A stretch of DNA of 64,000 bases. Source: Annona cherimola (Eukaryota > Streptophyta > Magnoliopsida > Magnoliales > Annonaceae). Where the stretch lies: positions 37,620,012 through 37,684,011 of the forward strand of contig CM059971.1 in assembly GCA_030490835.1 (NCBI GenBank), in the 5' to 3' direction. This document shows, one piece after another, positions 24,636 through 36,409 of the stretch. Below the pieces are notes generated by a model. The model worked only from the letters and a program-made list of their open reading frames with translations. It had not been told where the DNA came from and did not search any database. A program made the position numbers and the translations under genes. Positions within the stretch are counted from its first letter, which is position 1. Each line of letters opens with the position of its first letter.

Positions 24636-24912
24636 GAGTGTGTTTGTTACTAAGGAAAAGTTGTCAAGTTAAAATTTTCAATCTAAAACTTTTCACTCTC
24701 CACAATTACCTTATTTTTAATCATTTTTTCATATTTTTCTATACAACTACTTACTTTTCAATTATTTTTACACAACTACCAACACAACTAACCTATCTAT
24801 TTTAACTTTATTTTATTTATTCATCATCATTACCTCTATTATATTACATCATTTGACAACTTCTATTCTCTACAACTTTTCATCAAAAGTTTTCTCATTC
24901 CCGAACACACCC
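24636..24912. mobile_element. Tourist-like MITE copy
   Basis: It starts GAGTGTGTTTGTTACTAAG and ends CCCGAACACACCC, with GTA immediately outside both ends. A 3-bp duplication is compatible with PIF/Harbinger-type elements. The interior matches the copies at 23017 and 52976. Confidence 0.7.
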
Positions 24913-25144
24913 GTAATTAAATATAATGAATAAATCGAATTTTGCATCAATCAGTAACATGTTAAAAATGGAGATTATTCTTTTATGTAATTTAGTTTAC
25001 GTGGATTTTGCAGCTTTTTCCCCCTAATTAATACAAAAAAAATCCTGAGTTCTTTTCTTTTGAAGATAAAAGGATCCTGATATTAAATTAGGGGGTGGAT
25101 AAGGCGGTTGGCGAGTGACGTTGCCGTTAGCGTGTTAGTTGAGC

Positions 25145-25287
25145 TGAGCTGACCGTCCTTTCCTCGTCTTTCTGATTCATGGGTGTTAGCTGACGCAGGG
25201 AGGTATAGCGAGACAGAGACAAGGAGAGCTGACCGTCTATTCCTCATCTTTCGAACGCATGGCCGTTAGCTGACGGCAGAGGGAGAG
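25145..25287. repeat. Tandem duplication of about 80 bp
   Basis: GAGCTGACCGTC and the following 45 bp (including GTTAGCTGACG) occur at about 25148 and again at 25227. The rest of 24913-25624 holds no recognisable gene. Confidence 0.7.
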
Positions 25288-25624
25288 GGCGAGCGCCATG
25301 CTTGCCGAGTCGCCAAGCCTCCTGAAAATACTTCAATGGTTTCCATATGATTCAAGATTTCATTCTGCTACTTCTATTTTGAAGTTAATTCAACGATTAA
25401 ATCAAAATCCGATCCACTTATTACATTAAAAATTATTTATGAATTAATAAATAAATTTTAATGGAAATCAAATATGTTGACCGATCCCACCTATAATTGA
25501 GGCATAAAGATTAATATAATAAAGTTATATATATTAATTTTCGAAATTTTAATCTAGCATCTAAATCATATAAAATATAAAACCTGAATACATATATAAT
25601 TTTAAAAATATTATAATATTCTAA

Positions 25625-26360
25625 GGGTAATTTGCAAATACGCTCCATAGTTTGACACTAATTGCAAATATGCCTCCAATTGTTTCACAAATTGCATATT
25701 ACTCCCACAAAGTTTCACATAAATTGCATGGGTACCCTTGTTAACGGATGAAATCTAACAGCTATTAAATAAAAAATGTAATTTGCAAATATTCCCCTAT
25801 AGTTTGACGCTAATTGCAGGCATGCCCCCATTGTTTTACGAATTACATATTACCCCACAAAATGTCACATAAATTGGTTGCGTACTCTTGACATCTTTTT
25901 ATCGCTAAATATACATTAAAATTTTGGATAATGACAAAAATAACTTTATTTAAAGCTATATTAGAATCTTATAAAACGCTTAATTGTGCAGGTGAAAGAG
26001 GTTTATCAAACACTCATGTTAATTGTAAACATGTTATCTATTTTCATCTGCACAACTGAGTCATTTTTATAATTATCCAAAATTTTAATGCACATTTGTT
26101 GACAAAAAGGTTAATATGTAATTTGTGAAATAGTAGGGGTATATTAGCAATTAGCGTTAAACTATGGGACATATCTGCAATTACCATCAAATTATGGGGG
26201 CATATTTGAAAATTACCTTTTTATTTAATAGCCGTTAAATTTCAGCTGTTAACGCATGCAATTTATGTGAAATTTTGTAGGAAAGTATGCAATTTATGAA
26301 ACAATAGGGGGCATATGTGTAATTGTTATCAAATTATATGGGCATATTTGCAAATTACCC
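25625..26360. mobile_element. 736-bp foldback element with 9-bp target duplication
   Basis: The ends are GGGTAATTTGCAAATA and TATTTGCAAATTACCC, a perfect 16-bp inverted repeat; the inverted similarity continues for roughly 300 bp on each side. ATATTCTAA (25616-25624) and ATATTTTAA (26361-26369) form a 9-bp duplication with one mismatch. Within each arm the motif AATTTGCAAATAT..CATAGTTTGAC is itself repeated. It encodes no protein and fits a Mutator-like foldback MITE. Confidence 0.8.
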
Positions 26361-26666
26361 ATATTTTAATATGCATTTGGATGCCAAATGTTTTTCATAA
26401 TAGATAATGATTTAAGACTTACGTGAGCGTGAACTGCAGAAGTCTTCTATATTTATCCCTAGTTTTTAATATTAAAAATATTTTAAAAATTCAATTATTT
26501 ATAATATTTATTAACGTATATTTATTTATGATTCTAAAAACTATATGTATTTAAACACTTTTTGTGCTATATTTATATTATACATTTTTGAAAAGCATTA
26601 TTACTTATGAGATATAAGCTTCTAATGAAATTTATTATGATAGCACAATCAAAAAAGATTTATTAA

Positions 26667-26940
26667 GGATGTGTTTAAAAAGTGATAAAATATTTGATAA
26701 AAAAATTGTAGTATAAATTTTTCTAAAATGGGATAAAATAATGTGATATGATATAAGTAATGATAAGAAGTAAAGAGAATAAAATTAAAATAAATAAGTT
26801 AGATAAACAAGTAACTGTATAGAAATGATTGAAAAATAAGATAGTTGGATATGAAAAGTTGAAACAATAATTAAAAATAGGATAGTTATAAAGAACAAAA
26901 ATTTTAGATTGAAATTTTTTTTAGTTAAACGAACGTACCT
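26667..26940. mobile_element. Tourist-like MITE copy, degenerate
   Basis: It starts GGATGTGTTTAAAAAGTG and contains ATAAAATATTTGATA, TGATATGATATAAG and AGAAATGATTGAAAAA as in the other copies. The right terminus is eroded. The gap from 26361 to 26666 shows nothing else. Confidence 0.65.
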
Positions 26941-27258
26941 TGAATATAATAAATGGTTTAGATTTGAAAAATATATTTAAAATTTAGCATTCAAGAGTAA
27001 GTATTTAATTTACGCGAATACTTAATCATTATATTTTTGTAATTGACATATGATTATATATATTTTAAGCAAGTAGATTGAAATAAATTTGGATACTGAT
27101 AAAATTTTTGAAAATAATTTAATTGGATTTTGGTTTGATAATAATGTGAGCCAGAAGTGGGATGGCTCACTTATCTTCAGCGGTAGTTAATACAATTAAA
27201 TATTTAAATTATTTCCATTTCACAGCTCCAACCATCGATCATCCATGTGAAACGAGAC

Positions 27259-27261
<3 letters not shown>
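26941..27261 (+). promoter_or_regulatory. Upstream region of the YSL gene
   Basis: AT-rich, about 320 bp between the MITE and the GA tract. No TATA box or metal-response element could be assigned with confidence. Confidence 0.35.

Positions 27262-27292
<31 letters not shown>
27262..27292. repeat. (GA)n tract directly before the YSL start codon
   Basis: About 15 GA units end at the ATG at 27293. GA tracts in plant 5'UTRs are known targets of BBR/BPC factors; a regulatory role here is inference. Confidence 0.85.
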
Positions 27293-27296
<4 letters not shown>

Positions 27297-30200
27297 GGAA
27301 CGACGGTCGGTCGACGGTAGATATTTCGGAGCCGCTGCTGGAGAAACGCTCTGATGCTGCAACTGGAACTGCCATCCTCGAGGATATACCCCCATGGAAG
27401 GCGCAGCTCACGATCCGTGGACTCGTCTCCAGCGCTCTCCTCGGCATCCTCTTCTGCGTCATCACCCACAAGCTCAATCTTACCGTCGGCGTTATTCCCT
27501 CCCTCAACGTCGCCGCCGGCCTGCTTGGCTTCTTTCTAGTTCGCTCCTGGACCGGCCTCGTGTCCACCCTCGGCTTCTCGGTCAAACCGTTTACAAGGCA
27601 GGAGAACACCGTAATACAGACATGCGTCGTTGCTTGCTACGGCCTCGCCTTCAGCGGTATTTGAAATTTCATTTGTTTCTTGTACAATTTGAATCCATTT
27701 GGTGACATCTTTGAAGACATTTCAAATTGAGTTTCTCTTTTACAGGAGGATTTGGATCTTACATGATTGCCATGGATGAAAAGACGTATAAACTTATTGG
27801 GGTTGGATATCCGGGTAACAGGGCAGAAGACGTCAAGAATCCGTCCTTGGGTTGGATGATTGCTTTCATGTTTGTTGTCAGTTTTCTTGGGCTATTCAGT
27901 CTGGTTCCCCTTCGGAAGGTATGTAAGTGAGATTCTGTAATGAATTTACAATACGTGATACCATAAAAGAAAGGAATTCCATTCTAACAATTTCATTTGC
28001 TTCAAGAATTTGCATCAATTAATCCTTTATCAAGGATGATAATGTTATCGCTATCAATCCACAGACATCATTTGGAAGAAAAGAGAGGTTAATTATGATG
28101 CTGTCATTTCTTTATATTGTTGAACTTATTTACAAAGTTTGGGCATTACATCTTATACGAGGCAACAAATGCATGAAATACTTTTATCACCATAGCCAGT
28201 TAGTCAGCACTAAGTTCAGTTGCCTGAATTATGTTTGTTACACTTGCCATCTCCGTTTCTTGAATTTTAGCTCATTGTTGACATTTATACGAATCATTTT
28301 AAAATGGAAGACTTAATCACGAAACTGACTTTCATGATGATTGTTAATGTTGTGGCATACCACAAATTGAAGATCATTGGTTGCATGTGGATGCCATTTA
28401 TTGTGCTTGCAGTCATCAGCATAGAGTGTTAGCTATCCTACCACCAGACAGGTGTTTGATGATGACAGTTTATGAAGAGCTCATTTTCTTTATTGACCTT
28501 AGTCTCTCCTTTCATTTGAAATGGTCATACAGGTAATGGTCTTGGATTCCAAGCTGACATATCCTAGTGGAACTGCCACTGCTACATTGATTAATAGCTT
28601 TCATACAAATACAGGAGCTGAACTTGCCGGGTGAGGTGTAGTAATTCTGTATGACATTTGTTGACTTTGAATCATATATGTACCTCATGTAGAGCTCAAA
28701 CTGAAGCAAACCTACCAGACATTGTCTGCTTTGCACTGGGTTGGGTTGTGGAAAAGTGGATTGATTAAATTGGGTTGAATGAGAATTGAAAATTGTGTTG
28801 GGTTGGATCAAAACCTTGGGTAGTTTTTTTTTTTTTTTTTTTTTATCATATGAGCATTAGAATGTAATAATACTTTATAGAGAATCTATGTAGGAGAATT
28901 TTTTCGAAGGTATAAATGCTTAATTAAGAACTTTAAGATTCATATAATGGTTAAACAATTTTAATGCATTTATATCGAGGGTGTGTTTGTTCAAAGGAAT
29001 ATTGAAAATGGAGAATGAGAATGATGGAATGGATATGATATGGGTAAAGTGAGAATACAGAAAAAATAGATAGGGTAGGTATATTGAAAGATATGGGAAA
29101 ACGATAGAAAAGATATGAGAAGCGATTAAAATATAAGGGTAAAAATGGAAAAAGTAGAGTAGTTGGGCGTTAACTTTTGCATTCTCATTGTTCCATTTTT
29201 CTTTGAAGCAAACACACCATAAATTTTGAATTATAATGTCCTATGGAGATTTTTGATTTAGATGGAATTTGGACTCTTAGGCAAATAAGTTCTCTGAATG
29301 AAATAGTCAGTTCTGATTTTAATTAATTATCAAGGTGAGCTCAAACCAAGATGCTCCATGAATTCAATTCAAGGGAACCAGTTCCATTGAATTGGAACTA
29401 TATATATCCGATCCAATCATCTTATTTGGCTGTATTCTTTTTACTGTGGTTTGAACATCATTTTGATCAGTCTTTTGTGGGGAGGCGATGACACGAGTGT
29501 ACGGGTAGTTGCCTTTTTGATTAGTAGTGCCAAATAGCCTAAGAGTGATAATTTTTGACCACAAGTTTTATCCCTATTTCTAGATAGGTTTAATTTCAAA
29601 CATACCCTCGATGTTTGACCCTAATTTCGTTTATACCCATCAAGTTTTAGAATTTTCATCCGTACCCACTATGTTATGAATATTAGATGCACCCAATCTG
29701 TTGGCTACTGTTAATTCGAAAGGGTTAAAATTTTATGAATATGAAAATCACCCTTGTACTCGATGGATTTTCTCCCTATCGCCATCTCCCACATTGTCTT
29801 CCCCCTCTGGCATTGGTGGCATCCTCTTCCTCCCTAAATTCACCTGCATCTTGTTGCCTCTCTGCTTTCTTCTTGCTCCCATGAAATCTCAACCCTCGAG
29901 AGGAGCTTCAGCGACAGTTGTCAATGGAAATTTGTTTGGAAGAATGTTGCATTCGGTAGTTGCTTGGAAGATCTAGGAATTCAATTTGGATAAGGGTTGG
30001 GATGACTATGGAGAGAAATGTTTAGAGCCAATAAGATTCAAATCTTTGTTGCCGTTGTGTCAGTATTCCCTTTCTTCATTCTTCATTTTGAATTCATTCG
30101 TCTATTCTCTCTAATTGTTTTTTTCTTTTGATGGATTTGCATGCATATTTTCTAGACTAGAACTTGGATTTGATTGCACTTGTTATCTTTTTTTGGTGAA

Positions 30201-33200
30201 GGATGCTCTTACCATTTGATGCCATTGAAGATGTACATTTATTGTTAGGGAGAGTCTCATTCGATGATTTAAAGATTGATGCATTGATGAAGTCACTGCT
30301 GACATATTGGGTTTGAAGATCGTGGGAGAATAGGGATGTTGGAGGCATTGATGTTGTGGTTTGAAGGAGAATGGGCGATTTAGATGGTCATTGGTAGAGA
30401 AGAAGCCAGGGTGGATAGAGCTTTCATGCCTGCCAATGGGTGAGCGAGCTAGGGTTATTGCACCTCCCTGTTGCTGATGTTGTTGCAGCTTTGATGGATT
30501 TTTTGAGAGGTGGTGGGAACAGATTGGTGTAGATGGATGCTAGGGAAGAGGAGGTGGTTGACTGCAGTGTTTTGCCTCTGTTTGTTGAGAGTGGAAGGAA
30601 GGCTGTGGGCAGCAATGATGAGTTTTCGGGGCAGATGACCATGATTGTTTTGGCATTTGAAGTGGAATGGGAGTTCTATTTGGTTTTTCTGGTTAGTCTG
30701 TTGGGGAAGATAATATCAATGTTGGCTATATGTAGCTCTAAAGCTTAGGGGTGTTTTAGTCATTTTTCATGATGGTTAACAGTTGTAGTGACGTATTGGG
30801 TATATTTGATATTAATAGTATACTCAATGAGTATGGATGAAACTTTTGAAACTTGATGGATATAATTTTTGACCACAAGTTTTATCCCTATTTCTGGATA
30901 TGACCACACATGTATAAAAATGTCAAATATGTCACATTTTCCCGATATTTCCAAATATGAGAATGCTTTATCTTGCTTGTGTTTTTACTAAAATGTCCTT
31001 GGCTAGAATCTAAATCCATCTCATCTTCCTCATGTAAAGAATGATTTTCAGTGTATGTTGTTATAGTTTCATATTTTGCCGACTTATTAATTTTTTTTTA
31101 ATCTAAGGGGTGTTTGTTAACACCTAAAACTTTTCACTATTCACAACTACCTTTTTTAATTATTTCTTCACTTCTTCCTATGCAACTGCCTTATTTTTTA
31201 TTCATCTCTACACTACCTATAGATCTAACCTATTTATTATAACTTTTTTTTTTTTTTTTTTTTTACAATTTATCATTACCCTCTATCATATCACATAATT
31301 TGCTCACATTTTAAAAAATTTTACACTAAAAACTTTTCATCAAAAGTTTTATCACTTCCCAAATACACCTTAAGTTTAGATCTTAACCAAGGGCATGTTG
31401 GTAAAAACACAGGCAAAAACTGATGAGAATCCGATAAGACTTCATACAAGCATTCATCTAGTTGACGAGAATCATTTAGAAATTAATCAAAGGCTTTGAA
31501 TATATTTGCTTAAGTGCTCTAATCTCTAGATTCTCAAATGAACTTGTTTCCCCTTGAGGGTGATAATGTAGATTTTCTAAATTTTGAGAATGTTTTGCAT
31601 CACATCAGTTTTTCTTTCTAAGGTGATGTTACATTGTACCTATCCAAACCATTGGGTTTTGGTGGCCCATATGGGTCTCCTCATCCATCAAAATGGTGGT
31701 TCTAGGCATTGTTAAAATGTCTGTTCTTTTCATCATCATCATAGGCCGCATGGATTCTGTTGCATTATTCTTGGTAATTAGAGACTAAATTTTCAGTAAT
31801 TTGTAATGTTTTCAAATCTTATTTAATTACTTCAATCCATTTTTTTTTGGGTCTTCTCTCATTCTTCTACTATCTTCTACTTGGATAGACTTTGCCTTTC
31901 TAATTGGTGCCATTTTAGGCATCCATTTACTATGACCAAACCATCTTAATATATTTTCTCTCATTTTATCACCTATTGGTCTTACTTTTAGATTTTCTCA
32001 AATTATTTCATTCCTAATTTTATTTTTTCTTATTTTACCACTAATCCACCTTAACATTATCATTTCTGCTGCGTTCTTTTTATTTGTATGTTGTTCTTTA
32101 ACTGCCCAACATTCTGTCCCATAAAGCATAGCGGGTCTGGTTGTAGCCTTATAAAATTTTCCTTTTAATTTAATTGAGACTCGACGATCACATAAAATTC
32201 CTAATGCACTTCTCCATTTCTTCCATCCTGCTTGAATTTTATGTATTATATATTTTTCAATTTCCCCATTCTCTTGAACTATTGATCTTAACTACCTGAA
32301 GTGATTATTCTGGTTACTACTTGATTTAAAATCTCAATTGGTTCCTTATCTGGATTCTCATTATTATTAAAATTGCATTTCATTTATTCGGTTTTTGTAC
32401 GACTAATTTTAAAACCATTAGATTCTAAGGCATCTACTCACCTATTCAATTTTAGATTTAGTGATTCTAAGGTATCTACTCACCTATTCAATTTTAGATT
32501 TAGTTTTTCTCTAGTTTCTTCTATTAGAACGATATTATCTGCAAATAATATGCACCATGGTACTTCTTCTTGTAGATGTCTAGTAATTTCATCTAACTAA
32601 AGTAAAAAGGTGAGGAGATGTAAACCTATTTTAACCGGAAAAATATTAGTATCTTCACTAATGGTCTTCATATTTGTTACAACCTCCTCATATATATCTT
32701 TAATAAAATCAATGTATCTGTTATTAATTTCTTTCTTTTTCATCACTTACTATATTAACTTTCCTGGTACTTGATCATATGTTTCTTCTAAATTGATAAA
32801 AATCATGTATAAGTTCTTTTTCTTCTTCCTATGTTTTTTAAATAATTGTCTAAGTAAGAAAATGATCTCAGTGGTTGATCTTCCTGACATAAAACTAAAT
32901 TTATTTTCAGATACATTAGTTTTCTGTCTTAGTCTATGTTCATTTACTCTTTCTCAGAACTTCATAGTATGACTCATTAGTTTTATTTCCCGATAATTTG
33001 CACAATTTTGAATATCTCCCTTATTTTTATAAATTAGGACTAGTGCTTTTCCTCCTTCCATTTGACATTAACTTTGTTTTTATAATCTTATTAAAGAAAT
33101 TGGTTAACCATGTTGCACCTATATCTCCTATACACTTCCATGCCTCAATTAGTATATTGTCTGGGCTTGAGGCTCTTCTGGTTTTCATTTTTTTAAAGCT

Positions 33201-35784
33201 TCTTTTACTTCGGTATTCGAATTTTTGGGAAATAACTGATTTTCTTATTTTCTTCTATATTTAAACTAAAATCTAATGTTAAATGTTCTGGCGGGATGTC
33301 ATTTAGTAGACTATAAAAATTAGTTTTCCATCTTTCTTTAATTCCATAATCTTTAACTAGAACTCTTTGATCTTTACTTTTAATACATCTAACATGTGCT
33401 AAATCTTTGCCTTATTTTCTCTTAATTTAGCCAACTTGAATATATCATTTTCACCTTGTTTAGTTCTTAATCTATCATATAAGTTGTCATAAGCTTTGTG
33501 TTTAGCATCTCTAATAATTTTTTTAGTGGCTTTTTTTGATTGTTTGTATTGTTATAAGTTTGTATCATTTTTGCTACTCTGTCATTTAAATATATTTTTT
33601 TTTGTTTATCATTTATAGTTTTTTGAACATCTTTGTTCTATTATGAAGTTTTCCTATGTAAGGATCTACGATTTTTATATATTTCTACAATACTTTGTCC
33701 AACTTCTTTTATGCTAGTAGCCATTTTATTCCACGTTGATTCCACTTCCTCTTCTTGTATGTCCTATTTTCCTTTTTCTATCATTTTTTAACTAAAAAAT
33801 TCCATGTTGTTTCCCTTTAAATTCTATCATTTAATTTTTGGAATTATATTGCTTTTAGTTTTTGTTGACTCTTTTTGTGTATATATATATGTATTTCTAT
33901 TACTAGTAATTTATGTCGCATAGCTAAACTCTAGCTTGGGAGAACCTTACAATGTATACAAAGAGATCTATCTAATTTTCTTATGAGGAAGAAATCTATT
34001 TGGCTAGAATTGATCCCACTCTTGAAGGTTATCAAGTGTTTATCTCGTTTTTGAAATAAGGTATTTGCTATAACCAAATCATATATTTTAGCAAAATCTG
34101 AAATGACATTATCATTTTCATTTCTTATTCCAAAGCCGTAACCTTCATGAATTCTTTCATATCCTATATTCTCTTTTCCTACGTATCCATTTAAATCTCC
34201 CATATCACAACCTTTTCTTGGTTAGGTATGCTTTGCATTATGTTATCTAAGTTATTCCGAAATTGTTTTTTGATTCTATCTTCTAATCTTACCTGTAGTG
34301 CATAAGCACTAATCACGTTTGTGACCTCTATACCTAATACAAGTTTTATTTGAATAATTTTATCATTTACTTTATTGACATCTACAACTTTATTTGTGAA
34401 TTTATTTTCTACTATGATTCATACACCATTTCTATTACCATCCTTTCTTATATACCATAATTTGAATCCATTTACCTCTTTAACCTTCTCTCATTTCCAC
34501 CTAGTCTCTGGAAGACATGCTACATTAATTCTCCTTCTCATAGCATCTATTACTTCCATACGTTTCCTTGAGAGAGTCCCAACATTCCATGAGGTAAAAT
34601 TGATTTTGTGTTTTGATATCACCTTCTTTGCTAAACCATGTCCATAAAGGCGTGAGAACCTTTACCTATTTTTCATCGTAACTAGTCGTTGTTATGGTGC
34701 GTCGCTTCTGGGGAAACGCCCTAGCAACCATTGCTCATTTCTCACTATAGCCGGGCTTCGCTGCAGCACATCGGTTACAGGGAACGCCCTGACATTAACG
34801 ACTTTTAGTATATTTCCAGTATCTATAAGAGATGTGGCGGTGATTTTTATAACATTGACTGCCAGCCTGACATGCCAACCCTTGCTTTTTATCTGAGCTT
34901 GGGGCCGGCAGTAAGATAAAAACTCTTACTGACAAGGTTAAAATGTCTATTCTTTTAATCAGTGCAATACGCCTTGTTGGTTGAGAGCACTAATTTGGAT
35001 GGGCCGTCCTATCAACAGCAATATATTTCACTAGCTATGACATGTGGATGCACTCTATGATGAAGAATGCTATTAGTCTTGTGTCAAATTCAGTTTTATT
35101 TAGTTTAATGGTTATTTTATTTTCATAGTGTTATTTTAGGGATTTGATTTTCCTTCTTTGATGAATAGTTTAGATCGATTTGGGGTTTCATCAGTATGCA
35201 TCCCACTAGAATTGGAATTGGGATTGCGTAAGAATTGCATTTGAGTTTTATTTTGCTTATAAATAGATGCATTGTTTAGGGTTTGAAAGGTTGATATTGA
35301 ATTTATGAATTGACATAGCTTCTCCGTGCTGATTCTTGCATCCTAATTCTGTCTCATCTTCCCTAAAATTCATTTTGGTTTCTCCCCTTTCTTCCCTTCT
35401 TATCCCTTTGAGAGGATTCTTCCTCTTTCATCTAGATTCTCTGCCTACTTGTGCTACATCACTGTATTACATGCATTTGCTATTGGCCATATGAACTATA
35501 TTCTCTGGACTTAAAAAAGTTTTTCAATGACAATGATAAAATCATCCATCATGGTGGCTCATTTAAAAATATTACATTTTTGATTATCGAGTAAATAAAT
35601 TTCTGTTAATCTAATATCATATAAACTCCTTTGAATTTTGTTGCAGAAAGCAAGTACGCAGTCTTGGAAAATACCTAAGCATAAGCTTCTTTTGGAGCTG
35701 TTTTAAGTGGTTTTTCAGTGGTGTTGGTGATTCATGTGGCTTCGATAATTTTCCCAGCCTAGGCCTGGAAGCCTTCAAGAATAC
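27293..35784 (+). CDS. YSL: YSL metal-nicotianamine transporter, first four exons only
   Basis: Exons 27293-27656, 27746-27918, 28533-28630 and 35647-35784 join in phase with GT-AG boundaries to about 257 codons. The start is the ATG of MGNDGR after the GA tract. Exon 1 has an acidic N-terminus with [19 protein letters not shown], then hydrophobic segments and [19 protein letters not shown]. Exon 2 reads [17 protein letters not shown] and SLVPLRK. Exon 3 reads [20 protein letters not shown]. Exon 4 reads [18 protein letters not shown] and ends EAFKNT. These match the YSL5/7/8-like branch of the oligopeptide transporter superfamily, multi-pass membrane proteins usually near 670 residues that move metal-nicotianamine complexes. 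About 60 percent of the protein (from the FYFDF-type exon on) is not found by 64000. The reading frame seen is intact. Confidence 0.88.
28979..29218. mobile_element. MITE of a second family in YSL intron 3
   Basis: The ends are inverted: GGTGTGTTTGTTCAAAGGAA at the left and the reverse complement of GGTGTGTTTGCTTCAAAGAA at the right, both followed inward by GGA..AATGAGAATG. About 240 bp, no ORF. Confidence 0.7.
29548..30895. mobile_element. 1.35-kb segment with inverted ends and identical 34-bp direct repeats
   Basis: The 34 bp at 29548-29581 (starting ATAATTTTTGACCACAAG) recur identically at 30862-30895. Just inside, about 90 bp at 29631-29720 (ACCCATCAAGTTTTAG, GCACCCAATCTG) are inverted at 30775-30862. 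The interior has short open frames without recognisable domains. It lies in YSL intron 3 and is probably an unclassified DNA transposon derivative. Confidence 0.55.
30972..31416. mobile_element. Inverted-repeat element split by a Tourist-like MITE
   Basis: About 43 bp at 30972-31014 (TTGCTTGTGTTTTTACTAAA onward) are inverted at 31375-31416. Between them a Tourist-like MITE occupies 31107-31370 (GGGGTGTTTGTT to AAATACACCT, TAA on both sides). A nested insertion into an older foldback sequence is the simplest reading. YSL intron 3. Confidence 0.6.
31731..34936 (-). mobile_element. Near full-length LINE (RTE-like), coding capacity decayed
   Basis: The element is in minus orientation. A 20-bp target duplication with one mismatch flanks it (31711-31730 and 34937-34956, GTTAAAATGTCT..TTCTTTT). 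Its 3' end is a (GATGAT)-type tail at 31731. An endonuclease fragment at 34203-33931 reads [10 protein letters not shown] near its start and [10 protein letters not shown] near its end. The reverse transcriptase core near 32550-32522 reads LFADNIVL, where FADD is expected, and frames are broken throughout. A length of 3.2 kb and a short microsatellite-like tail fit the RTE clade. It interrupts YSL intron 3. Confidence 0.75.
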
Positions 35785-36409
35785 GTAAGTTTTTGTTTTC
35801 TTTGATAGATACTATTGGTCTAAAGCTAGTAAGCTATGCGGTATTTGCTTGTCGGGTGCCTATGATCCCATTGACTATGCAATTCTTTTGACTAATTACA
35901 TATGAACTATTTACTTCAATCAGCCTAAAGAAGCTCTTGATCAAACTAACTACACTGTTTTTACTTGTTTGGTACCCTTAAATTACATATTGCTTACAAT
36001 ATGGATGGAAAAAGGGGAGTATTAAAGTCCCAAAAATTATTTGGAAGAACCATCTTTAATGACAATTGATACAACTGTAGAGTGAAGTACATGGTGAGGA
36101 ATTGACTCTATTGTTGCCGTCATGTTATTAATCAGCAACTTCATTAATCGGGAGGGTGAATGGGCCAAAATCACACGTGTCAAGTTATGGAATAAATTGT
36201 GAATTTTCATCACTTCTTGTGGGCCATTTTTATGTAACAATTTATGATTGACTTGAGTTATACCATTTAATAGTCAATGATATGAATAGATATGTCGATA
36301 CTATTGATGATGAAACTACAATAAACGTAAGAATAATCAATGAAGAAATGAATGATTTTCCCAATTTCTAATGATATATTTAGCAAATAAAACAAAAAGG
36401 TGTGAGCTT
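35785..36409 (+). other. YSL intron 4 start, no feature recognised
   Basis: Donor AC/GTAAGT at 35785. AT-rich non-coding sequence up to the second LINE. Confidence 0.6.
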
